From the NCBI GenBank assembly GCA_021731215.1, contig JAKFXU010000248.1, positions 1 through 5,634 on the forward strand: a DNA stretch of 5,634 nucleotides, in the 5' to 3' direction. The DNA is from Rhodoferax sp. Lineage in GTDB: Bacteria > Pseudomonadota > Gammaproteobacteria > Burkholderiales > Burkholderiaceae_C. This document shows positions 1 through 5,634 of this stretch, one piece after another. The position numbers were made by a program, and so were the translations under genes. Position 1 is the first letter of the stretch; each line of letters opens with the position of its first letter. The notes below the pieces were generated by a model. That model ran no database searches. It saw nothing but the letters and a program-made list of their open reading frames with translations, and had not been told where the DNA came from.

Positions 1-46
1 GCCCCAGCGCTGGAGCGAGGCGCACGCCTCGCTCCAGCGCTGGGGC
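1..46. repeat. Perfect inverted repeat (22-bp arms, 2-bp spacer) at window edge
   Basis: Positions 1-22 are the exact reverse complement of 25-46, separated by CA at 23-24. The right arm is normal srkA coding sequence (residues 55-61). The left arm replaces the conserved segment that should follow. The arm ends exactly at base 1, so its true extent is unknown. A fold-back read or contig-end artefact is more likely than a genuine hairpin, but a real inversion junction is possible. Confidence 0.9.
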
Positions 47-207
47 CGGTAAAACTTGGCCACCACCGCCGGGCCGTCTTCCAGGTGCAGTTGATAGACC
101 CGGTTCTCATAAGAACTCAGCGCCAGTTGACGCCCGTCGCCATAGAGCCCGACGCTGGCCAGCGCGTCCATGACGACATCGGGCGTGAGCGATTCAAAAG
201 CATGCAT
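1..207 (-). CDS. srkA: Stress response kinase A (SrkA/YihE family), N-terminal part, cut by window edge
   Basis: SrkA is a cytoplasmic Ser/Thr protein kinase with a choline-kinase-like fold that protects cells during envelope and oxidative stress. The visible 69 codons contain the family's N-terminal signature: LTPDVVMDAL at residues 7-16, SYENRVYQL at 32-40, and VVAKFYRPQRWS at 48-59, where K51 fits the ATP-contacting lysine. Family members continue after this with a QILEEH-like segment. Here the sequence from residue 62 on is instead an inverted copy of the codons just before it, so only residues 1-61 look authentic. The ATG at 207 was chosen because a GGGGGA Shine-Dalgarno-like run lies about 10 nt upstream; a TTG at 225 is a weaker alternative. 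The gene starts 35 nt after the Lrp-type regulator on the same strand, so the two may be co-transcribed. Family identity is fairly sure; the rest of the gene lies outside the window or is missing. Confidence 0.8.
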   Translation of the reverse strand, partial: MHAFESLTPDVVMDALASVGLYGDGRQLALSSYENRVYQLHLEDGPAVVAKFYRPQRWSEACASLQRWG

Positions 208-242
208 CGCCGCATTGTCCCCCAAGCGGTCTCGGCGCCGGC

Positions 243-752
243 TCAGTCGACTGCGTGCTGGCGGCCGGCCTGATCAAGGCGGCGCAAATGGCCCAGCGGC
301 AAGGCGCTGCTGGCCTTGACCTCGCCCAGCGAGAAGCTGGTGTGCAAGTCTTTCACGTTGGGCAGATTGATCAGCACATCGCGCGCGAACTGGCTGAACG
401 AGTTGAGGTCGCAACTGACCACCTGCAGCTCGAAGGTGCCGGTGCCGCTGATGTAGTGGCAACTCACCACCTCCGGGATGGCGCGAATCGCCTCCTCCAG
501 GGCGCGCAGCACATCGCCGGCATTGCGGTCGGCGTCCAGCCGCACGAAGGCCAGCACGCCCAGGCCGATTTTGTGGCGATCAATCTCGGCCCGGTAGCCC
601 TTGATGAAGCCGGCCTCCTCCAGCGCGCGCACCCGGCGCCAGCAGGGCGCCGCGCTCAGGCCCACGCGCGACGCCAGTTCGGCATTGCTCAGGCGCCCGT
701 CGCTCTGCAGTTCATTCAAAATCGCCAGGTCAAACTTGTCGAGTGTTTCCAT
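243..752 (-). CDS. Lrp/AsnC-family transcriptional regulator
   Basis: This is a DNA-binding regulator of the leucine-responsive (feast/famine) family, which usually senses an amino acid and acts on a neighbouring catabolic or transport gene. The 169-residue protein is complete and close to the usual family length of about 150-165. The N-terminal AsnC-type helix-turn-helix covers about residues 4-65, with DKFDLAILNELQSDGR, then NAELASRVGLS and a recognition helix around APCWRRVRALEEAGFI. A RAM effector/oligomerisation domain follows at about 70-145, with VRLDADR and the VSCHYISGTGTFELQV segment. The last 20 residues are an uninformative tail. The ATG at 752 has no good Shine-Dalgarno sequence, but it places the HTH at the usual distance from the start. 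It lies upstream of srkA on the same strand and points away from the indolepyruvate oxidoreductase gene, which I infer may be its target. The effector cannot be told from sequence. Confidence 0.92.
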   Translation of the reverse strand: METLDKFDLAILNELQSDGRLSNAELASRVGLSAAPCWRRVRALEEAGFIKGYRAEIDRHKIGLGVLAFVRLDADRNAGDVLRALEEAIRAIPEVVSCHYISGTGTFELQVVSCDLNSFSQFARDVLINLPNVKDLHTSFSLGEVKASSALPLGHLRRLDQAGRQHAVD

Positions 753-800
753 TTATTCGTTTTGCAAGCAAGATTCTTACGAATATTAGCGTATTGAAGA
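753..800 (-). promoter_or_regulatory. AT-rich upstream region of the Lrp-type regulator with a candidate operator
   Basis: This is the likely promoter and autoregulatory region of the regulator gene. It contains TACGAATATTAGCGTA (779-794), with TACG/CGTA ends around an AATATT core, preceded by ATTCTT (773-778). On the minus strand TAATAT (rc of 783-788) could serve as a -10 element, but no convincing -35 is seen. Lrp sites are degenerate AT-rich pseudo-palindromes, so this is only a candidate. Similar AATATT boxes occur upstream of the oxidoreductase gene. Confidence 0.35.
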
Positions 801-872
801 AAAAATCACAGTAGGCGTCTTATCCAACGAGGTATCAACCTGAGATGCGAACTTGGGTCGATCATTTCCCAC

Positions 873-1052
873 ATGGTGATCGACACGGACGGGACCCATC
901 TGCAAACAATTCTCCACGCCCTGGGCGATCCGCTCACGGCAGCCACCCCGGCCGACAAGAGCGACGGCACCAACACCATCGTCATCACCAAAACGACGGC
1001 GGCAGGATCGGCACCTGATGCCTTGACACCTCAGCACACCACAAGAAGTTGA
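873..1052 (+). pseudogene. 3'-terminal fragment of an unidentified plus-strand gene
   Basis: I do not recognise this product. The frame is open from 798 to the TGA at 1050-1052. From the first ATG (873) it would encode 59 residues, starting MVIDTDGTHLQTILHALGD and ending LTPQHTTRS. Nearly all codons end in G or C, as in real genes of this genome, and a strong intrinsic terminator begins 17 nt after the stop. Together these suggest the tail of a once longer gene. The first ATG lacks a Shine-Dalgarno site, and codon use upstream of about 846 no longer looks coding, so the 5' part seems lost. No signal peptide, membrane segment or known motif is visible. An independent short gene, or chance, remains possible. 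Confidence 0.4.
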
Positions 1053-1069
1053 TTCCGGCCTGGCCGGCT

Positions 1070-1101
1070 GCCCGACTCCTGCCAAGGGGGCGGGCTTTTT
1101 T
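1070..1101 (+). terminator. Rho-independent terminator
   Basis: The stem pairs GCCCG (1070-1074) with CGGGC (1091-1095). After one A/G mismatch, CTCCT pairs with AGGGG, closing a GCCA loop, and six T residues follow at 1096-1101. It lies 17 nt after the stop at 1052, on the same strand. The group II intron end begins three bases after the T run, which suits introns that insert next to terminator hairpins. Confidence 0.75.
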
Positions 1102-1104
1102 GCG

Positions 1105-1348
1105 GTGCGCCCGGCAGGGCGCACCTACTTGGAGGTGAAAGTCCTCTACTCGCCCGGCAAGGGGAAGAGTTAGCCGACGGCAAGGGTTTCGCGGGTGACT
1201 GCGAGTCTGAAGGAAGCCTGATGGCAAAGCGCTGGCCTGACGAACAGGAAGCGGATATGAGGCGTCGTATTGGGGTGAGATGGCCGAATTCATCAAAGCC
1301 CGAAACTTGCACGGAACGGTGCGACGTATATCCGACAGGCATAAGCGC
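1105..1348 (+). mobile_element. Group II intron, 5' fragment (domain I only)
   Basis: This is the 5' part of a self-splicing, retromobile ribozyme. It begins GTGCGCCCGG, matching the GUGYG 5' splice-site consensus. The first stem GTGCGCCC/GGGCGCAC closes a GGCA loop (1105-1124). Next come the GGAGGTGAAAGTCCTC element (1131-1146) and conserved domain-I-type stretches such as GAGTTAGCCGACGGCAAGGG, GTCTGAAGGAAGCC, GACGAACAGGAA and ATCCGACAGGCATAAGCG. Full introns also need the rest of domain I, a reverse transcriptase/maturase ORF in domain IV (giving about 2 kb or more), the catalytic domain V hairpin and a 3' AY end. None of these is present: the sequence switches to minus-strand cmr1 coding near 1348. 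The fragment can neither splice nor move. I do not assign an intron class; its place just after a terminator is typical of class C but not proof. Confidence 0.75.
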
Positions 1349-1849
1349 GAAGGTGCCGAACCAGGCGACGAGCTGCATCACCTTTTTGATGTCGGGTAAC
1401 TCCGTTTCAGGGCAGTGGACTTTGAATGTGAGTGGCGTTGCAGCCGGCGCAATTGCTTTGCGCATGCCTTGTAGAGTGACCGGGCCAAATCCGAGGTAAA
1501 TCGCCGTGCCGATATCGATTGGTTGGCGATCTCTATCTTTCACTTCTGGGTGAGGATGTCTTGCCATAGGTTGCAAGGCACTCATTGCTCCCTCATCCCA
1601 CGCAGACAGCCGCAACTGCACCTTCGACCGCCCGCCGCCAAAATTATCCCCCGCGCTGCCAAACAGCTCGTTCTCACGCGCCAATAGCTGGCTGTGGTCA
1701 TACCCAACCGAAGGTGCCTTGACAACCCGCCACCACTGCCGCAGCAGCGCCTTGAACGGCGGCGTGCGCCACTGGGCTTGCTGTTCGGCGTTGCCCAGAA
1801 AGGCAGGGGTATTGAAACTGACCTGATAGGTCAACTCTCGCAGGGTCAT
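1349..1849 (-). pseudogene. cmr1: Cmr1-like type III CRISPR RAMP protein, truncated after 167 codons
   Basis: Cmr1 is a RAMP subunit at the target 3' end of the type III-B Cmr effector complex. The N-terminal RAMP domain is clear: [19 protein letters not shown] at 1-19, the Cmr1-type [13 protein letters not shown] at 29-41, [10 protein letters not shown] at 56-65 and [10 protein letters not shown] at 72-81. Towards the break, residues 153-167 ([15 protein letters not shown]) match the helix before the conserved G-x-R-S-R-x-G-x-G turn. That turn and the C-terminal half are missing, because the sequence joins an antisense group II intron. The frame stays open by chance to 1031, which could be mistaken for a 273-residue protein. 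The ATG at 1849 was chosen because it overlaps the upstream stop and has an AAGGAGGA site 6 nt away. A TTG at 1852 is in frame but less likely. Base composition is somewhat more AT-rich than in its neighbours. Assignment to Cmr1 rather than another RAMP is fairly good. Confidence 0.75.
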
Positions 1850-1863
1850 CAAACATCCTCCTT
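1847..1863 (-). promoter_or_regulatory. Ribosome binding site and TGATG start/stop overlap coupling csm6-like and cmr1-like genes
   Basis: On the minus strand AAGGAGGA (1863-1856) precedes ATG (1849-1847) by 6 nt, inside the last codons of the upstream gene. The upstream TGA (1851-1849) shares one base with the ATG. This arrangement indicates an operon with translational coupling and fixes the start of the cmr1-like gene. Confidence 0.8.
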
Positions 1864-3021
1864 GAACGCCACATCTTGAGCGAAGCGTACCGCAGCCGGG
1901 CTCAGGGTTAACGCGTAGCGCCGCGGCCGGGTGCCGCCGTCGTGGATGCGGTAGGCGTCGGCGGCAGGGCCCAGGGCGGTTTTCAGACGTTTGTCGAGTT
2001 TGGATTTGCGCTGCGAGAAATACTCGCCGTCCATGCCTTTGATCAGGGCTTTCTCGGTTGCATCCATATCGGCTAGCACGCCGGTGATGCGCCGGTATTC
2101 ACGCAGGTAGCGGCTGGCCCATGCCGGGTCAGTGGCGCCCTTGGGTGGCGCTGGCAGCGGCTCGCCGCCTTGCAAGGTCTGGCGCGCAAACACGGCCAGC
2201 AGCGCGAGTTCGGCCGGGGGCAGGGTCACTTCGCGCCCGGCCGCCAGGATGCGCTGGCGCGCCAGGTCAAGCACCAGGTGCGGCGGCGCCAGCGCGGCGC
2301 GGGCGGCGGCGACGGTGTCGTTGAAGCTCGCTTGCCCGGCCAGCAAGGCGGTGGGCAGGCCGTGGCGCAGGCTCACAAACGGGATCTCGGCCAGGGTCAC
2401 CTGCGCATTGGCGGTGTCGGCCAGTTGATGGTCGCGGGTTTGCAGCACGCGGCTGTAGGGCGTGGGGTAGAAAAAGTCGTAGCTGGACTCAAACGGTTCG
2501 CTGACCAAGACGTGGCTCAGCCGGTCCTGCGCACGGCCGAACAGGGACAGGGCGTAGCCCAGATAGAAGCCCATGGTCTTGCGCCCGCCAGCGATGGAGG
2601 CATGCAGGGCGCAAGCCGGGTCGGCCGTGATGGCGCGCACCTGTGCCGTGATGAAGTCGGCGGCGGCCCGGTTGTCGGCAGGGGAGCGGATGTCGTTCAT
2701 GGGCTGGCCCTGGGTGTCGCGCATGACGTGGATGTGGCTGCGGTCAAACTTGACGCCGGGTAGGTGGTAGTCCGCGCAGAGTTTGTGGAACCAGCCCAGG
2801 TCGTCGCTGAGCAGGGAGAGTTCGGCGCGGTGCGCGCCCTCGGCACTGGTGATCAGGTGGACTTCGGTCGGCACGAACGGCGCGTGCTCGTCGGCCGCCA
2901 GTGCGTACAGGGTTTCGGTGACGATTTGGGGTGTCAGGCCGCTGACGGCCAGCAGCACGCGGCGTGGGAAAGCCGCCGGTTTGGTTGCGACGGGGAGGTA
3001 GGTGACAGGGCGTGGGTTCAT
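1849..3021 (-). CDS. csm6: CRISPR-associated CARF protein, NE0113 family (Csm6/ring-nuclease-type), with C-terminal winged-helix-like domain
   Basis: Type III CRISPR systems make cyclic oligoadenylates on target recognition; CARF proteins sense or degrade them. The N-terminal half (about residues 20-235 of 390) carries the family hallmarks. [20 protein letters not shown] (20-39) forms the first strand and loop, and [11 protein letters not shown] (55-65) follows. [20 protein letters not shown] (142-161) holds the CARF GG-K motif, with K148 a candidate ligand or catalytic residue. NE0113-family proteins (TIGR02584/PF09623) are often annotated as ring nuclease Csm6. No HEPN RNase R-x4-6-H motif is visible. 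Instead residues 250-375 resemble an OmpR-type winged helix: [30 protein letters not shown], a basic helix [16 protein letters not shown] and a final RRYALTL strand. The ATG at 3021 was preferred over a GTG at 3087 because it leaves a short leader before the first strand. Neither has a good Shine-Dalgarno site. Downstream it is coupled to the cmr1-like remnant. CRISPR-family identity is strong; activity is inferred. Confidence 0.85.
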   Translation of the reverse strand: MNPRPVTYLPVATKPAAFPRRVLLAVSGLTPQIVTETLYALAADEHAPFVPTEVHLITSAEGAHRAELSLLSDDLGWFHKLCADYHLPGVKFDRSHIHVMRDTQGQPMNDIRSPADNRAAADFITAQVRAITADPACALHASIAGGRKTMGFYLGYALSLFGRAQDRLSHVLVSEPFESSYDFFYPTPYSRVLQTRDHQLADTANAQVTLAEIPFVSLRHGLPTALLAGQASFNDTVAAARAALAPPHLVLDLARQRILAAGREVTLPPAELALLAVFARQTLQGGEPLPAPPKGATDPAWASRYLREYRRITGVLADMDATEKALIKGMDGEYFSQRKSKLDKRLKTALGPAADAYRIHDGGTRPRRYALTLSPAAVRFAQDVAFKEDV

Positions 3022-3061
3022 GCCGGCCAGTGTAGGGGCCTTGGCTTTTATCGGCCCCCTG

Positions 3062-3075
3062 CGGCAAGCTTGCCG
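3062..3075. repeat. Perfect 14-bp palindrome CGGCAAGCTTGCCG
   Basis: The sequence reads identically on both strands and lies about 40 bp upstream of the chosen csm6 start. It could be a dimeric-regulator site, or a small hairpin in the leader. There is no T run, so it is not a terminator. If the GTG start at 3087 were used, it would lie inside the coding region. Confidence 0.4.
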
Positions 3076-3156
3076 TAGTTCAAACACCGTACCGCACCGT
3101 GGAAGTAATGGCTGGGCTTGGGTGCCGAACCGACAGGGAGTGGTGAAGGCCGGATC

Positions 3157-3226
3157 AATATTACCGATCGTTTCTATTTATCTGATTTTTTGGCAATATT
3201 CTTTCTAAATACCGCCAAATATTGGC
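3157..3226 (+). promoter_or_regulatory. Cluster of AATATT boxes upstream of the oxidoreductase gene; candidate Lrp-type operator/promoter region
   Basis: AATATT occurs three times: 3157-3162, 3195-3200 and 3218-3223. The last two are flanked by TTGGCA elements, and 3214-3226 reads GCCAAATATTGGC, an inverted repeat with 5-bp arms. The last two centres are 23 bp apart, near two helical turns, as expected for oligomeric Lrp-family binding. ATTCTTTCTAAATACCGC (3198-3215) partly resembles ATTCTTACGAATATTAGC (773-790) upstream of the regulator gene. No binding is shown; this is pattern-based. Confidence 0.35.
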
Positions 3227-3371
3227 AAATAACGCAAAGACATATCAGGGCTGCACGCATACACTTTGTCTCCGGCCTGACGCTGCCCCCGATCCGGGAG
3301 CAGTTCTTGATTGGGTTGCCCGCAAGGCGACAAACGCCGGCACCCACCCGCATCCTGGAGACATACAAATA

Positions 3372-5634
3372 ATGAACGCACCGCTGCCCAAACCTATCCG
3401 CCAAATACTGGAAACCGTGACGCTGGATGACAAATATTCGCTCGACCACGGCCGCGCCTTCATGAGTGGCGTGCAGGCGCTGGTCAAGCTGCCGCTGCTG
3501 CAGCGACTGCGCGACCGGCAGGCGGGCAAGAACACGGCGGGGTTCATCAGCGGCTACCGCGGCTCCCCTTTGGGCGGCTACGACCAGGCACTGGTCAAGG
3601 CCGAAAAATACCTGAAGGCGCAAAACATTGTGTTCCAGCCCGGCGTCAACGAAGAGCTGGCCGCCACCGCCCTGTGGGGCACGCAGCAATTGGGTTTTGC
3701 GCCGCCCGGCAGCAACAAGTTTGACGGTGTGTTTGGCATCTGGTACGGCAAGGGCCCGGGCGTGGACCGGTGCAGCGATGTGTTCAAGCACGCCAACATG
3801 GCCGGCACCACCGAGTGGGGCGGCGTGATTGCGGTGGCCGGCGACGACCACATTTCCAAAAGCTCGACCGCCGCGCACCAGAGCGACCATATCTTCAAGG
3901 CCTGCGGCACGCCGGTGTTTTTCCCTTCGACGGTGCAGGAGATTCTGGACCTGGGCATTCACGCCTTTGCCCTGAGCCGCTTCTCGGGCGTGTGGGCCGG
4001 CATGAAGACGATTCAGGAAATCGTGGAATCCAGCGCCACCGCCATGATCGACCCGCAGCGGGTGCAGATCAGACTCCCGACCGATTTCGAGATGCCACCC
4101 GGCGGCCTGCACATTCGCTGGCCCGATGCCGCGCTGGAGCAGGAGGCGCGCCTGTTTCATTACAAGTGGTACGCCGCGCTGGCTTACATCCGCGCCAACC
4201 GCCTGAACTACAACGTGATTGAGGGCCAGCACGACCGGCTCGGGCTGATCGCCAGCGGCAAGGCTTACAGCGACACGCGCCAGGCCTTGATCGATCTGGG
4301 CCTGGACGATGCCACCTGCCAGCAGGTCGGTATCCGTCTGCACAAGGTCGGCGTGGTGTGGCCGCTGGAAGCCCAGTTGACGCGCGAATTTGCCACCGGC
4401 CTGCAGGAAATTGTGGTGATCGAAGAAAAGCGCCAGGTGATCGAATACCAATTGAAGGAGCAACTCTACAACTGGCGCGCCGATGTGCGCCCCACCGTGC
4501 TCGGCCAGTTCAACGAAGTCGCGGGCGATTTCTCGGGCGGCGAATGGTCGATGGCCAACCCGAGCGCCAACACGCTGCTGCGCGCCAACGCCGACTTGTC
4601 GCCGGCCCTGATTGCGCGCGCCATTGCGCAGCGCCTGAAAAAGCTGGGCGTGGACGCCCCCATCGAGGCCCGCATCGACGCCCAACTGGCGATTCTCGAC
4701 GCCAAAGAGCGCGCCATGCAGGTGGTGGAGGTCAAGGCCGAGCGCCAGCCCTGGTTCTGCTCGGGCTGCCCGCACAACACTTCTACCCGCGTGCCGGCAG
4801 GCTCGCGCGCCATGGCCGGCATCGGCTGCCATTTCATGAGCATCTGGATGGACCGCGCGACGGTCGGCTTTACCCAGATGGGCGGCGAGGGCGTGCCCTG
4901 GGTCGGCCAGCAACCGTTCAGCCGAGACCAACACATGTTCGCCAACCTGGGCGACGGCACCTACTTTCACAGCGGGCTGCTGGCGGTGCGCCAGAGCATC
5001 GCCGCCGGCGTCAACATCACCTACAAAATTCTCTACAACGACGCGGTCGCCATGACCGGCGGCCAACAGATCGGCGAGCGAGCGGAAGGGCATTCGGTGG
5101 CGCAGATTGTGCAGTCGATGCGGGCCGAAGGCGCGGTCAAGATCGTCGTCGTCACGGACGAGCCCGACAAGTACCAGGGCGTACAACTGGCAGAGGGAGT
5201 GGCGGTGCAACAGCGCGATGAGCTCGATCGCATCCAGCGCGAGTTCCGCGAGATCCAAGGCACCAGCGTCATCATTTATGACCAGACCTGTGCCACCGAG
5301 AAACGCCGGCGCAGGAAGCGCGGCAGCCTGGTGGACCCGGCCAAGCGCGTGCTCATCAACGAGTTGGTGTGCGAAGGCTGCGGCGACTGCAGTGTGCAGT
5401 CCAATTGCCTGAGCGTGGAGCCGCTGGAGACCGAGTTCGGCCGCAAGCGCCAGATCAACCAGAGCACCTGCAACAAGGACTATTCGTGCGTCAAGGGCTT
5501 TTGCCCGAGCTTTGTCACGGTCGAGGGCGGCCAGCTCAGGAAGAAAGCCAAGGGCAAGAACCCTTCGCCGTTCGAGCTGGGCGCCTTGCCCGAGCCGCTG
5601 CTGCCCACCCTGCCCGGCCCGCACGGCAGCGTCT
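3372..5634 (+). CDS. Indolepyruvate ferredoxin oxidoreductase (fused type), N-terminal 754 residues, cut by window edge
   Basis: This cytoplasmic enzyme converts arylpyruvates (from Trp, Phe and Tyr transamination) plus CoA to arylacetyl-CoA and CO2, reducing ferredoxin. The N-terminal pyrimidine-binding-type domain carries GFISGYRGSPLGG (57-69), VFQPGVNEE (87-95) and GKGPGVDR (126-133), then VAGDDHISKSSTAAHQSDH. The CSGCPHN motif (463-469) opens the thiamine-diphosphate domain, which holds GDG (527-529), YND (555-557) and MTGGQ (561-565). A cysteine-rich iron-sulfur segment follows: C667, C670, C673, C679, then C700, C706 and C711. Proteobacterial fused enzymes are about 1,150-1,200 residues, so a C-terminal gamma-type domain of about 400 residues should follow the window edge. 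No stop or frameshift was found in the visible part. The start is supported by GGAG 11 nt upstream. It lies divergent from the Lrp-type regulator, with CRISPR-related DNA between them, and may be its target. Confidence 0.93.
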   Translation, partial: MNAPLPKPIRQILETVTLDDKYSLDHGRAFMSGVQALVKLPLLQRLRDRQAGKNTAGFISGYRGSPLGGYDQALVKAEKYLKAQNIVFQPGVNEELAATALWGTQQLGFAPPGSNKFDGVFGIWYGKGPGVDRCSDVFKHANMAGTTEWGGVIAVAGDDHISKSSTAAHQSDHIFKACGTPVFFPSTVQEILDLGIHAFALSRFSGVWAGMKTIQEIVESSATAMIDPQRVQIRLPTDFEMPPGGLHIRWPDAALEQEARLFHYKWYAALAYIRANRLNYNVIEGQHDRLGLIASGKAYSDTRQALIDLGLDDATCQQVGIRLHKVGVVWPLEAQLTREFATGLQEIVVIEEKRQVIEYQLKEQLYNWRADVRPTVLGQFNEVAGDFSGGEWSMANPSANTLLRANADLSPALIARAIAQRLKKLGVDAPIEARIDAQLAILDAKERAMQVVEVKAERQPWFCSGCPHNTSTRVPAGSRAMAGIGCHFMSIWMDRATVGFTQMGGEGVPWVGQQPFSRDQHMFANLGDGTYFHSGLLAVRQSIAAGVNITYKILYNDAVAMTGGQQIGERAEGHSVAQIVQSMRAEGAVKIVVVTDEPDKYQGVQLAEGVAVQQRDELDRIQREFREIQGTSVIIYDQTCATEKRRRRKRGSLVDPAKRVLINELVCEGCGDCSVQSNCLSVEPLETEFGRKRQINQSTCNKDYSCVKGFCPSFVTVEGGQLRKKAKGKNPSPFELGALPEPLLPTLPGPHGSV

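Larger units (their letters stand above)
3022..3371. other. Intergenic region between divergent csm6-like and oxidoreductase genes
   Basis: No coding region is supported here. On the csm6 side there are a GGGGCC/GGCCCC inverted repeat (3035-3040 with 3053-3058) and the 14-bp palindrome at 3062-3075. The central part (about 3165-3250) is strikingly AT-rich and should hold the promoter of the oxidoreductase gene, though I cannot fix -35 and -10 boxes. The last stretch ends in GGAG (3357-3360), a ribosome binding site 11 nt before the ATG at 3372. No CRISPR repeats or tRNA were seen. Confidence 0.6.

Noticed and set aside
255..797. Open frame of 180 codons on the plus strand
   Set aside because: It is the antisense shadow of the Lrp/AsnC regulator and has no recognisable domain.
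786..1124. Minus-strand open frame of 112 codons
   Set aside because: It crosses the antisense of the terminator and of the plus-strand coding fragment; Arg/Gly/Cys-rich without family features, and it is not the missing half of cmr1.
1105..1348. Possible active retroelement
   Set aside because: No reverse transcriptase ORF, domain V or 3' splice end follows; the element is cut after about 244 nt.
1221..1499. Plus-strand open frame of 92 codons
   Set aside because: It spans the intron RNA and the antisense of cmr1, so it is a composite without coding support.
3022..3371. Possible CRISPR array or leader beside the cas genes
   Set aside because: No regularly spaced direct repeats of 24-40 bp were found; the short repeats are AT-rich boxes, not CRISPR repeats.
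4358..5221. Plus-strand open frame of 287 codons in a second frame of the oxidoreductase gene
   Set aside because: Arg-rich out-of-frame shadow; the real frame continues uninterrupted with thiamine-diphosphate and iron-sulfur motifs.
3174..5624. Very long open frame (816 codons) on the minus strand
   Set aside because: It lies opposite the oxidoreductase gene, whose plus-strand frame carries all known motifs. Antisense open frames of this kind are common in GC-rich genes; the translation is rich in Ala, Arg, His and Gln with no domain.

Overview
This GC-rich window most likely comes from a betaproteobacterium of the order Burkholderiales, possibly Comamonadaceae-like. The basis is the style of the Lrp/AsnC regulator, the long fused-type indolepyruvate ferredoxin oxidoreductase and strong G/C bias at third codon positions. 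This is an inference from family knowledge, since no search was run.

Layout. At the left edge (1-207, minus strand) is the start of a stress-response kinase gene (srkA/yihE). Its last visible bases form a perfect 22-bp inverted repeat exactly at the window end. Upstream of it, on the same strand, is a complete Lrp/AsnC-family regulator (243-752) with an AT-rich promoter region. Positions 798-1052 hold a plus-strand 3'-terminal coding fragment of unknown identity, followed by a clear intrinsic terminator (1070-1101). The 5' part of a group II intron starts at 1105 and breaks off near 1348. There it is fused directly to the middle of a Cmr1-like RAMP gene of a type III CRISPR system, which lies on the minus strand and keeps only its N-terminal 167 codons (1349-1849). 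The cmr1-like gene overlaps by one base the end of an intact gene for a CRISPR-associated CARF protein of the NE0113 type (1849-3021, minus strand). Its C-terminal half looks like a winged-helix domain. A 350-bp gap with palindromes and AT-rich repeats (3022-3371) leads into a plus-strand indolepyruvate ferredoxin oxidoreductase gene (from 3372), which runs off the right edge.

How it fits together. The regulator and the oxidoreductase point away from each other, and both upstream regions carry AATATT-centred AT-rich boxes. I infer they are an ancestral divergent regulator/target pair for aromatic amino-acid (arylpyruvate) catabolism. The roughly 2.2 kb between them (about 800-3150) is then an accessory insert: gene tail, terminator, broken group II intron and a decayed type III CRISPR module. 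No CRISPR array, cas1/cas2, cas10 or other RAMP genes are visible here, so the module cannot work from this window alone. The most interesting items are the CARF-winged-helix protein and the intron/cmr1 fusion point.
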